A stretch of 64,000 nucleotides of DNA. It comes from Thermothelomyces thermophilus ATCC 42464. Lineage: Eukaryota; Ascomycota; Sordariomycetes; Sordariales; Chaetomiaceae. This document shows, piece after piece, positions 1-9,568 of this stretch; position 1 is the stretch's first letter; every line of letters starts with the position of its first letter. A model generated the notes under the pieces. The model ran no database searches, was not told the origin of the DNA, and saw nothing but the letters and a program-made list of their open reading frames with translations. The DNA is taken from positions 806,001 through 870,000 of the forward strand of contig NC_016472.1 in NCBI RefSeq assembly GCF_000226095.1, given 5' to 3'. The position numbers were made by a program, and so were the translations under genes.

Positions 1-454
1 ACAGTGCCGTTCAGGGGCGCAAAGCATAGTGTGTGCGCTTTACCGAACCCTAACCCTTTCATTGCTGGATTACGTAAGTTCACCATTAAAATATCTGCCG
101 CCCAGGGGCCAGAGCTCCCTGCCCTGCCCTGACCAATTCTTTTCGCTCACATTTACGAACAAGCTGTGCAGGCTGTGAACAGACATGGCTCCTGCCATCG
201 GCCGCCCGGCCCTTCCAAGAGGCGGTTTGGGTATTTGATGCGAAATGCGTAAGTTGCCTCCATGAAATTAATCTTTTCTTCTGCTGTTCCTGGCTCGTGA
301 TGAATGACTCTTCATGAATTCTGCAATGCTTAAGCGCCTCTCTGGGGCTCACTGTGGACTAATAACATCACATCCGACTGATGGTCTATCTTTCATTATA
401 CGCTTTGGGCAATTTCATCTTTAAAAATTGAGACAAGCTCAGGAACTGACTATA

Positions 455-1119
455 CTACTGCGCGCACGCGGCAGGCTACCCCGTTGGTCAGGACTTCTGG
501 GCAGAAGATGCTCAGCTCGGCCTCGACGGCCACGATCTTGGCATGCTTGACGGCCTCGTGGATGGTCGAGGCGGCGACTTCCGCTAAGCGAGATGCCGCC
601 TAGGAGGCCCTTGTCAATGTACTCCTGCATGGTACGAAAGGTAACCATCCATGGGCACCTTGGGATCGCGGCGGGCGCACTCGAACACATCGAGCTTCTT
701 ATGGCCGTTGAGTTGCCTGAGTACGTTGTCAATGGAGCGCCGGACGCCCTCGGCAGAGCCGTCAAGGTCCGTTGGGGCCATAGCAGCCCTTTATGCTGAG
801 GACTACCTTGTCGGCGTCCTCTGGGTACTTGGCCAAGTAGGCGTCCAGGAGGGTCGGAGGGTCATGGCGTTGTTCTCGGGCGTCCCGTAGAACTCGCCTC
901 CGTTCCAGAAGTTCATGCCCTTTGCGAGCGCGGTGCGCATCATCTCGAAGGCCCGCTCATGAGGGATCGGATCCGGGCGTCGGATATGGCCTGCAGCAGA
1001 TTGGTCGGTTCCGGTCGTTCTCGGATACTTGAAAGCCAAGGGGATGGGTGCTGCGGCTGGTGCGTACCCATCAAACCGTGGCCGGTGGTGCCGACCTCTT
1101 GTCCATTGATCCGAGGCAT
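455..1119 (-). pseudogene. aldo-keto reductase pseudogene (pyridoxal reductase/YakC-like)
   Basis: Reading the minus strand from an ATG at 1119 gives MPRINGQEVGTTGHGLMG. A normal-looking intron (991-1067, GTACGC...CTGCAG) then leads into RAFEMMRTALAKGMNFWNGG and EFYGTPENN, the classic start of the pyridoxal-reductase-like aldo-keto reductases. After that the family sequence continues only by changing frame. An 8-bp near-perfect tandem duplication (ACCCTCCG/ACCCTCCT, near 862-877) breaks the frame before the segment LDAYLAKYPEDADKVVLSIK. Further shifts separate VRRSIDNVLRQLNGHKKLDV, VTFRTMQEYIDKGLLGGIS and IHEAVKHAKIVAVEAELSIF. I count about four frame breaks. The match fades near 455, so roughly the C-terminal 40% of a usual ~330-residue enzyme is missing. 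The catalytic Tyr region (EFYGTP) is still readable. Inference: recently decayed, because the segments are still close to family consensus. Confidence 0.8.
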
Positions 1120-2292
1120 GTTGACGAGCTGGATGAGGTAAGTAGCGGGACAGGTAAAGAGACTGATATGTGTTTCGTTGTATGAGATGAGCAGATGGGA
1201 CTTGTCTGCTTGGGACTGGTGGTCTGGAGACAAACAAAGAGAGACATGACTCGGAGGGCTAAAGATAGGCTGGTCCATTTTGGGATAACAATCAGATGCT
1301 TGGCCTTCACTGCCGCCCCATTATTAGCATTCCGAGGCTGCCATAGAGCTATCTGATCTCGGATTCTGGAGAAGGCTCGACGGTTCATTCGGTGGTCCTT
1401 TATTGTTATCTCCGGGGGCGTGCAGCACTCAGAGCGCTCTGCACCCGGCATCTCTCAACTGGACCGACAGAAAATAATACAGTAACTCGGGCCATATATT
1501 TCTTCTCCCATATTCCAAGTACCGGATCTCAAAAGTTGGTAGGGTTGCCATATGCAATGTGTTTGCCAGCCGGGCCAAGTGTTTGATATCGCGACCTTGC
1601 GGGTTACGATGCGACCATAAATAATAGGTTGTGCTGGAATGGGATCAAGCCATGAGGTCACCGTCAAGTCGGGCAAAAGAAATCAACCAAACACGTTCCA
1701 CCGGTTGTCTAGCGTCATTCGAGCAAAGCTCCTTTAGTTCGTCTACAGAGCAGCGATTACCTGGGCAAACAAGTTGGACGTCGTGGTTCATCTGGTGTGG
1801 GGATTTACATATGTTTGTAAGCAAGTGTATGGATTCTTAGCCTGCCAATGAGTGGAAGCCCTTTATGCAGGTGCGGTACTGTGTAAAAATGACGAGTGGG
1901 TAGAGCAAACACTGTGTGTTCCTGATGGCGGGGAAGAGAAATGAAGGGAAGCCAGGATCAGGGCAGCGCCAAGAGCCGGGCCAAAGATAACCGAAAAACT
2001 CCAAAAAAATTCGACCTTTGTTCTTTTGAGGCTGCTTTGGTGAACATCATCAACCTCGCTGGCTGAGGTTGAGGATCCTTGAATTGAAGGACATAGCCGC
2101 CCCCCTGCGTGTGCGGCAGCCTCACTTTGAGATCTTCTTCGTATTATATCTGGGCACAAGCTCAATGGTTTGTTTCCTGGTTTGAATGCCCTATTCTCAT
2201 CCTCTTTTCACCAGTTTCCCTGTGGTTTTTATCTCGTCCTTGGTGATAGGTTCGCTCGCTCTCTACTGGCTGCCTGAGTATTCACCCCCAAA
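1120..2292. other. intergenic, no gene seen
   Basis: No coding region with recognisable similarity or good codon bias was found between the broken reductase and the next gene. The last ~130 bases before 2293 are pyrimidine-rich (ctcatcctcttttcaccagtttccc type), as is usual for fungal promoters and 5' leaders. Confidence 0.4.
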
Positions 2293-3750
2293 ATGGCTCA
2301 GAACAATAGCAGCGCCAGCGTAACTGGCGCAGCGCGCATGGCAGGCGCAAGGCATAAAAAGAGGGCAGCAGCACTGTCTGCATCCTCCGCTTTCCAGCTC
2401 TTCCTCGAGCATCGTCGGCGAGCACTTCGAAACTCGACTTCGCCAGAAGTCGAATCGAAGATCGTAATTCCCGACAGGTATTCCACGCCCTCACAATCAC
2501 AACCTCCATCCAATTGTCGGCCCTTCGCATCTCCGCTGCGGAAGCCCAAGCTCGGCGACGCCACCCACTCGCGGGCCCTTCTCCGGCACCTCAGCAAGCT
2601 TGCGCCCCTATACAGGCGCCATCGCAATCTTGAGCGCGCCCTCAATCTATTTCTACTCCGACGGCAATTGTGGAGGCGCACACGAAGGCCATTTTTCCAG
2701 ATGGATTTTATCAAGCGCCTCCGCGACATTCAAGCCGACGAGTCTTCCTCAGATGAGGATTCCGGCCTCGTGCTCACCTCTGCCTCCGTCTCTGCTCTGC
2801 GCCATCACTCCCCGGTCTCCGAACAGGCCGCCGTCGTTGCTGCGAACCAACCGGAGAAGACCAAAACGGCCGGCGAGAAGCGGAAGCGGAAGCGGGACAC
2901 ACCAGCCGAAGGCCCTGCGGAGGATGTCGGTCCCGAGAATCTCCCAGCCGCGAAAAAGGAGGAAGTCGAGACTGTTCCGCCCGCCGTGGGCAGGAAGCTG
3001 GCGGTCCCGCTGCCCAACGGCAGGGGCGGCACTGATGGGAACAAGAGCACCAAGAAGCGGGCCTTGGATGAGGAGACGGCCGGGGCCACGGCTGAGGAGA
3101 GGGCGGCCAAGAAGGTGAGGATCGTGAAGCCGGTGGGCGGCGCCAAAGTAGAAGCGGAGAACCGCAAGTCGGCGCAGTCCGAGAGCAGCAAGGCAGCGGG
3201 CTCAGCCGCCGCCGCAGCCCCGCGTCCCAAACCGGTCGCGCAAATGGAATACCACGACCAGCGGGTGCACGACATGCTGACGGACCCACTCGGCTTCGAC
3301 GACTTTGTCCACGACACAACCAAGCCGATTCCCCGTCACCTCGCCCGCAGTTTTGCCCGGTACCGCCGCCGCCAACCGCAGTCGCCTCCTCCCCTCGTCA
3401 TGAGCGGCGCGATCGGCCCCGCGGCGCTCGCTGCGAAGTCGCCGGTCACCCCCAAGCTTAAGGGGCCGGGGAACAGCTTGGCGAAAGAGGCACAGAAGCG
3501 GGCGTACCAACAGAGGATCAACGAGCGGGTGAAGGACATGAAGGAGAAGAAGGCTGCGGAATCCGAATCGGGGTTCCCGGCTGAGCAGGGGAAGGGCAAG
3601 GCAGTCGTGGGCAGGCAGCCCCCCGGCGGGCTAAAGGGCGGCAGCGGCAAGCACAAGGAGAAGCGTTGGTTGACGGCGGCGCGGCAGGGAGGTGTGAACC
3701 ATGGCGAACAACATCGAGCTAGGGTGAAGAAATACAAGAAGCCGGTTTAG
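2293..3750 (+). CDS. basic, nuclear-type protein of unknown function
   Basis: A single open frame of 485 codons without introns. I do not recognise the family. The body from residue 137 (second in-frame ATG at 2701, MDFIKRLRDIQADESSSDED) is charged and low in complexity, with several Lys/Arg clusters that look like nuclear localisation signals (EKRKRKRD, KKRALDE, AAKKVRIVK). A better-ordered block lies near residues 317-352 (MEYHDQRVHDMLTDPLGFDD). The C-terminal tail is very basic (KHKEKRWLTAARQGGVNHGE, then RVKKYKKPV). Start choice is uncertain. The ATG at 2293 has a good context (ccaaaATGG), but the first 408 bases use many A-ending codons and look partly like a leader, so translation from 2701 (349 residues) is a real alternative. 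Nuclear or nucleolar location is inferred from composition only. Confidence 0.6.
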   Translation: MAQNNSSASVTGAARMAGARHKKRAAALSASSAFQLFLEHRRRALRNSTSPEVESKIVIPDRYSTPSQSQPPSNCRPFASPLRKPKLGDATHSRALLRHLSKLAPLYRRHRNLERALNLFLLRRQLWRRTRRPFFQMDFIKRLRDIQADESSSDEDSGLVLTSASVSALRHHSPVSEQAAVVAANQPEKTKTAGEKRKRKRDTPAEGPAEDVGPENLPAAKKEEVETVPPAVGRKLAVPLPNGRGGTDGNKSTKKRALDEETAGATAEERAAKKVRIVKPVGGAKVEAENRKSAQSESSKAAGSAAAAAPRPKPVAQMEYHDQRVHDMLTDPLGFDDFVHDTTKPIPRHLARSFARYRRRQPQSPPPLVMSGAIGPAALAAKSPVTPKLKGPGNSLAKEAQKRAYQQRINERVKDMKEKKAAESESGFPAEQGKGKAVVGRQPPGGLKGGSGKHKEKRWLTAARQGGVNHGEQHRARVKKYKKPV

Positions 3751-4551
3751 TGACCAGCGTATTGTCTCCCAGACGATGCTCGTGGGACCAATTTCTGCCT
3801 AGGAAAGCTCCGCCTGTAGAAGGCTGCTGTCAGCGTTGAGCCCAGGAAGCAACTCTACCATCTCCCGGACTGCCCCCCTCCCCCCCCCCCGGGCCGGCGG
3901 GGGGCCGGCCGACTTGATGAACAAGGGTTAGGGTTGGGCCTAACGAACTGGAATGCCGAGGCCTCAGGAGATACCAAGATGACATCAAGAAGCCTAAAGG
4001 GGGGGGAGGGGGGCGAATGGGCACTTCTCCACTATTCATGACCATATCATGCACTTTTAGCAGACCTACGCGTGTTCGAGGCCCAAAACGACAGGTGCGG
4101 CTTCTGTTAACAGGAAGTTGAACACCAGCTCGGAGAATTATTCCGTACACTCCTACTACTGTGTATGTACGGGTGTACTAGTATTGGAACAAAGACAATT
4201 GGTGAGGGTGGAAAAGGTCAGGCTAAGGGCGGGGCCAAGACAAGGGTCTCCCGTCTTGTCAGTCCGGGGTGCAGACGGACCTCGGCTGGCGGCTTCGGCG
4301 TCGGATGCTCCCCGCAGCTCAGAGCTAGAGCCATCCATGGGGTTGGTGGGGGGAGAAGGTGCATAGTAAGCAACGTGCTCGGCTGGTGCAGAGCAGGCCA
4401 GGTATAGGTATATATAGATGTTTCAAGCACCCTACTCTAAGAGCCCCCCGTCAAGACTCTTTTGGCTGACTTGAGAATACCTGGCAATTGGTTTGGCTCA
4501 ATTGACTCTTTGCTACTCGATTCAGACAATCACAGATCTGATTCCCCCAAG
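3751..4551. other. intergenic with C/G-rich hairpin and telomere-like repeat
   Basis: No gene seen. It holds a poly-C run followed by an inverted repeat GGCCGGC/GCCGGCC near 3892-3910. At 3924-3938 the sequence AGGGTTAGGGTTGGG resembles two to three fungal telomere units. A poly-G tract lies at about 3999-4013. Confidence 0.5.
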
Positions 4552-5605
4552 ATGCCCGGACCTGGCGTTGGTTTTGAGTATCCTCCAAAGGAGGTCAGCT
4601 GGACCAAGCGGGATGCCCTCCTCTTTGCCAACTCGATTGGCGCCACTGCGGACGAACTTCACTTCCTCTACGTATGAGCATCCGCAGTCCCACGCTGCCA
4701 GCGCTCGACAGTATGCTGAGCTGACCTTGTTCAGGAACTCGATCCCAACTTCTCCGTGTTCCCTACCTACCCCGTCATCCTCAGTACGTCACCAAGCTTC
4801 TCTCAGTTTCGTCACGAACCACTGACGGACAACCATCCAAACAGCCTTCAAGGGAACGACGCAGGAGGTAGTCGACTTCTACGCGGCGCAGAAGGCGGTC
4901 CCGATCCCCGGCGTGCCCGAGTTCGACCCGGCGCGGGTGGTGGACGGGCAGCGGCTGCTGCAGTCGTTCAAGCCGCTGCCGCCGTCGTCGGCGGGCAAGA
5001 AGTTTGAGATCCGCACCAAGGTGCTGGGGGTGTACGACAAGGGCCGGCCGGGCACGGTGGTGGAGACGCAGAGCGACCTGGTCGAGGCGTCGACGGGCGA
5101 CGTCTACACGCGCGTCGTCTCGTCGTCCTTCTTCGTCGCGCAGGGCAACTGGGGCGGGCCCAAGGGCCCGGCCACGGTCAACTACCCGCCGCCGAGGGAC
5201 CGCGCCCCGGACGTGGTCTTCTCCTACCAGACGACCCCCGAGACGGCGCTGCTGTACCGCCTCAACGGCGACTACAACCCGCTGCACGCCCACCCGGACC
5301 CCGGCCGCAAGATGGGCTTCGGCGGCGTCATCATCCACGGCCTCTTCTCGTGGAACTGGGCCGCCCACGGCCTGCTGAAGCACCTCGGCGGCAGCGACCC
5401 GGCCAACCTCAAGGAGTACCAGGCCCGCTTCGCCAGCCCCGTCCGCCCGGGCGACAGGCTGGTCGCGTCCGCCTGGCGGACGGGGCAGAAGCAGGGCGAG
5501 TGGGAGGAGGTCAGGTTCGAGGTCAAGGTCGAGGGCGGCAAGGTCTGCCTGAGCAACGGCCGCGCGCTGATCAAGTGCCAGGCTCCGGCAAAGGGGAAGC
5601 TGTAA
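4552..5605 (+). CDS. MaoC-like / hydratase-2 type enoyl-CoA hydratase
   Basis: Three exons, 4552-4671, 4735-4783 and 4845-5605, encode 309 residues; phases agree at both junctions and intron 1 has a CTGAC branch point. The protein begins MPGPGVGFEYPPKEVSWTKR and has the double hot-dog layout of the (R)-specific 2-enoyl-CoA hydratase 2 family: an N-terminal degenerate hot-dog, then a C-terminal half with the hydratase 2 signature around YRLNGDYNPLHAHPDPGRKM and GFGGVIIHGL (catalytic Asp, Asn and His visible). This family hydrates trans-2-enoyl-CoA to (3R)-hydroxyacyl-CoA, usually in peroxisomal beta-oxidation as a domain of multifunctional enzyme Fox2. Here it is a stand-alone protein. The C-terminus KGKL is at best a weak peroxisomal PTS1, so location is uncertain. 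A non-ATG extension upstream was rejected. Confidence 0.88.
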
Positions 5606-6118
5606 TTATTTAGACGTATGGCATGTTTAATATATTTATCTTTTTTTTATTATCCTTTTCCCTTTTTTATGCATTATTGTTTTATATCTGTTTTATATCC
5701 TCGATGGGACGTCAATTTTGAATATTTAATTCAGGTTTCCGTAAAATCTCGAGTGCGGTTTTTGTTTGTGGCCTGGCCATGTTGGTAAGTAGAACAGAAT
5801 GGTGCCTGCCGTAAGCGGTCTGCATGGTCGTAGAGTGGGTGTGGAGTGCGGCGGCTTTGCTGCCTGACCCTGCAGTGAGTGAGCGAAGAACGGGACCAAG
5901 CATTTCATTTTCGAGCTTTACATGCCTAAAACCGGGAAAATACACAACCTACCTGCCCCAGTAAGATAATTAGTAGTTACCTTAGGAAGCTATTGCAGCC
6001 GCTCTGACAAAACTGCAAGCGGCGGATCCTGAAACTGATCGCTGCATCTCCCCTTCTCCTTCCCCCCCCCCCCCACCCCAAAAAAAAAAGAAAAAACAAA
6101 AAAAAAAAAAAAAACCAA
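5606..6118. other. intergenic; homopolymer-rich 5' leader of the next gene
   Basis: The first part is the AT-rich 3' region of the hydratase gene. The last ~55 bases (6064-6118) are a poly-C run followed by poly-A tracts ending directly at the ATG of the tubulin cofactor E gene. No gene seen. Confidence 0.5.
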
Positions 6119-6811
6119 ATGCCCCTCACCCCTCGGATCGGCGAACGCCGCTCCTATGACGGCGCGCTCTGCACGGTGAGATACATCGGCGAGGTCGCGG
6201 GGACGACGGGCTCATGGCTCGGCGTTGAATGGGACGACCCTTCGCGCGGCAAACACGACGGCCAGCACAAGGGCGTCCGGTATTTTTCCTGTTTGTTCCG
6301 CCTGCTTCACACCGAACCCCCCCTCCACTACAGTCTCGGCCGTCTAATCAATCCTTCTTGTTCTTCTCCCCAGGCACATCCAAGTCCCCCAATGCTGCGT
6401 CTTTCGTGCGCCCTACGCGTGCGGCGGATCCCCCTCAAACCTTCCTCTCTGCCTTGCAACACAAATACGCCGGCGGCCCGGCAGAGGATCAGGCCCCGGC
6501 GAGACAGATCAAGTTCTCGGGCAAGGTCGCCGAGGAGGTCGGTTTCGACAAGATCCGTCGCCAGCAGGCCCAGCTACACGAACTGCAATTCGTCATCCTC
6601 GATGGCCTGCAAGTGGCCCACGCGACGGACCCCGAGGCCAAGGACGGCCACCAGTCCATCGCCCAGGTCTGTCCAAAGGTGAAGGAGCTGGACCTGAGCA
6701 GGAACCTGTTTGAGCGTTTCGGTCCCGTCGTGGACATCTGCGCCGAGCTCAAACAACTACGGAGCTTGAGGGTCAAGTGCGTTTGACAGTAATTCCTCCT
6801 AGTTCTACCAC

Positions 6812-6850
<39 letters not shown>

Positions 6851-8206
6851 AGCTCGCTTTCGAAGGACGCTAACATGATTGCCAGTGGGAACCGGTTCCG
6901 GGACGTGCTCGACGACGACGTTCTGGAAGCAGCCGGCGATGCCTTCCACGGAGTTACGGAGCTCGCCCTGGAGGACACCCTTCTCTCATGGCACGAGATA
7001 TGCCACATCGCGTCCAAGTTCCCGTCACTCACCACCCTCCACGCCGGCTCCAACCAGCTTACGGCCCTCGCGCCTATCCCGCCGGCGCCATTCACCACTA
7101 CCCTCACCTCCCTGCACCTGGAATTCAACGACTTCACCTCTCTCTCCGAACTCGCTCCGCTCGCCTCCATCTCCACGCTCCGCAACCTCCTCCTCAAGGG
7201 CAACCGCATCTCCACCATCAGCCCGCCTTCTACCCCGGCGCCGGTGTTCGGGGCCCAGTTACACCATCTCGACCTCTCCTACAACTTGATAACGTCCTGG
7301 TCCTTCATCGACGCCCTCCCCTCCGCCTTCCCGGGCCTCACCTCCCTCCGGATAACACACGACCCGCTCTACTCGGACCCAGACATGGACGAAACGGCCG
7401 CCGCATTACCAGAAGAGAACTCAGCCCTCTCCCCCGCAACCCAGCGCATCACATCCGCCACCGCCCCGGGGGCCAAGAAGACAGAAGAGGCCTACATGCT
7501 CACCCTCGCCCGCCTCCCCTCCCTGCGGATCCTCAACTTCAGCACCATCACCCCGGCCGACCGCGCCGACGCCGAGATGTTCTACCTCTCGCGCATCGCC
7601 CGCCAGCTCGCCTCCGTCCCCGAGAGCGGCGAGGCCGCCGTGCTGCGCCGCCATCGCCGGTGGGCCGAGCTCTGCGAGACCTACGGCGAGCCCGCGGTCG
7701 TGCGGCGGACCGGGCGCGACGCGCTGGATCCCGGATTCTTGGAAGCGAGGCTGATCAGGGCGGAGTTTTATCTGTGTTCCCCTCCTGGTGGTCGAGCAGC
7801 GGAGGGGCCGGAGAGGGGAGACGGGAAGGAGGAGAAAGAGGAGAAGAGGGTGGCCGTCGTGGAGGTGCCGAGATCGTTGGATATCTATGCCGTCAAGGGC
7901 TTGGTTGGGAGGCTGTTCGGGCTGAAGCCGTTGGGTTTGAGGTTGGTGTGGGAGACGGGCGAGTGGGATCCCGTAGGCGGGTTCGACGAGGACCGGGAGG
8001 GCGCGACGAGCGAGGGCGAACAGGAGGAGGAGGATCTCGAGGCGGAGTGGGAGAGGACCCAAGGGGAGGGAGGGGAGCTGCCGTCCGGGTTGGGGACGAG
8101 GAGGGGCAGGTGGGTGAAGCGTGAGGTGGAGCTGAGGGACGGACCGAGACAGTTTGGGTATTGTGTCGACGGCTCGGAAGTAAGGATCAGGGTGGAGAGG
8201 AGGTAG
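6119..8206 (+). CDS. tubulin-specific chaperone E (tubulin cofactor E, Pac2-like)
   Basis: Exons 6119-6290, 6374-6776 and 6886-8206 join in phase to 631 residues. Residues ~5-75 form a CAP-Gly domain (ERRSYDGALCTVRYIGEVAG, then GSWLGVEWDDPSRGKHDGQH). Exon 1 must use the GTTTGT donor, so that RYFSC joins TSKSPNAASFVRP. Leucine-rich repeats follow (KVKELDLSRNLFERFG, LTSLHLEFNDFTSLSEL, LHHLDLSYNLITSW), then a C-terminal ubiquitin-like region (~residues 530-631, GLKPLGLRLVWETGEWDP). This order, CAP-Gly, LRR, UBL, is diagnostic of TBCE. The family captures alpha-tubulin and acts with cofactors C and D to assemble or dissociate the tubulin dimer in the cytosol. Intron 2 (6777-6885) carries a 36-nt pure poly-A run (6813-6848). 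The alpha-tubulin substrate is encoded at 18.8-20.75 kb. Confidence 0.93.
6813..6848 (+). repeat. poly-A tract (36 nt) inside TBCE intron 2
   Basis: An uninterrupted run of A occupies a third of a 109-nt intron, between the donor at 6777 and the CTAAC branch point near 6869-6873. Length may be unstable or affected by assembly. Confidence 0.9.
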
Positions 8207-8600
8207 TTGCCCTGATTCCTCCCCCCCCCCCCCCCCCTCCCGCCCTTTTTACACTGCTGGTTGGGAGAGGCGAAGGTCGAGAGACGGCAGGATCCAGCTG
8301 CCCAGACAGGAGGTCTCAACCTGTTTGTCCGCATGGCACCGGCGGCTGTGTCCTGTTTGAGAAAAGCTACGCGCCGTGTGTTGATTGAACCCCAGGTGTG
8401 GGATGAGAAGACAATCTTGGTTGTCGGAGGATACAGCACGACACGGGGATGTTAGAAGACTCCCATTTGCCCTTCTCCCCCCCCTCTTTGGTCTCACTCC
8501 CACAATCAGCCCAAACGAGAGAACTACTTGTTCAAAACGTCGCTACCTACCCGCCTGAAGCATGTGTCGTCATAATAATAATATCGGCTTCTTCATTGCC
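8207..8600. other. intergenic, poly-C tract
   Basis: A poly-C run of about 17 lies at 8221-8237, just after the TBCE stop. No gene seen until the small reading frame at 8601. Confidence 0.45.
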
Positions 8601-9227
8601 ATGCCGGGCGGCAAACAGACAGCGGCCGATGGCAGGGTTTACACCATTCTTGGGCCAATGGTCCCCCTCGTCCCTGTTGATGAGCTGCCCGTGTGGCTTG
8701 ACATTGCTGGTATCCCGCGCGAGCTCACCGCAGAACAAACCATTGGTCTTTGCAGCCTGGGTATCGTCTATCGTTAGCAGGAACAAGGACGCGTACGTCG
8801 TCGAGATCAACCACCAACGACATCCCCGTTGCTCGCCAGCGGCGCCTGCCGCAGGGGAGTGCACGGGGGATAAACCGGATAAGAATGCGGTCGTCTCCCG
8901 TTCTCCCGCGCCGTCGTCTTCCTCCCCTCCGGCCACGTCCCGCGAAAAACATGGCTGGAGTCGCTCCAGCCATGAGCGAGACCGCACACCCAGCGGAACA
9001 GGAGAGAAACCTGCCGGCGCGAGGTCCAAGCTCTCAATAATGCCGACGACTCCATCCCGACGCACAGCCCACGGCTGCAGTCACAACCCAGTCCAGACCA
9101 GCAACCAGTTCCTGTCACCAGTCCCTCGGCTAGCAACAAGGAGGCCATCGGCGTGAACCCCTCCCGCTTCCCTCCTCCAGACCCCGATACCACTATCATC
9201 ACCACCGCCACCGCCACCGCCGCCTGA
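8601..9227 (+). pseudogene. small protein gene with apparent frame changes (unknown function)
   Basis: From the ATG at 8601 the frame reads MPGGKQTAADGRVYTILGPM, then VPLVPVDELPVWLDIAGIPR and ELTAEQTIGLCSLGIVYR, and stops at 8775. This looks like a genuine folded protein; I recall similar small fungal proteins with an ELP-WL-I-G-PREL core, but no function. The sequence seems to continue in other frames: RNKDAYVVEINHQRH directly after the stop, and finally QSQPSPDQQPVPVTSPSASN to IGVNPSRFPPPDPDTT, ending with TGA at 9225. No spliceosomal intron of normal size joins the first two blocks, as only about 20 bases separate them. Either the gene is broken, the assembly has an indel in this GC-rich stretch, or the downstream blocks are chance frames. 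Confidence 0.4.
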
Positions 9228-9568
9228 TAGACTTCAATCGCAAACATGTTTTATTCTGTATCTCTCTCAGCTACGATTTGATACTACTAAGTCGAACTCG
9301 GAAGAATCGATCGAAATTGCACTCTGTTTGTCGCACATGACATCGCCTTATAGCGAGCTGCTGGGCACTGATAGCCCTGAACAACCGGCGGATACCGCTA
9401 TATGTCCAACGTACAGTACATATCTGCAGATACGGGGAAGAAAGAGGAAAAATAATACATAGGAGAGAGAGAGAAAAAGAGTGACGGTCCCCTTTCCATA
9501 CCAGTCCTGAGACCTAACCCCATAACCCCATCTCGCAACGCCAATTTTCCGCCAGAGCATCTCCAGCA
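9228..9568. other. intergenic between convergent genes
   Basis: A 341-nt stretch holding the presumed 3' regions of the small plus-strand gene and of the minus-strand gene ending at 9569. Nothing else seen. Confidence 0.4.
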
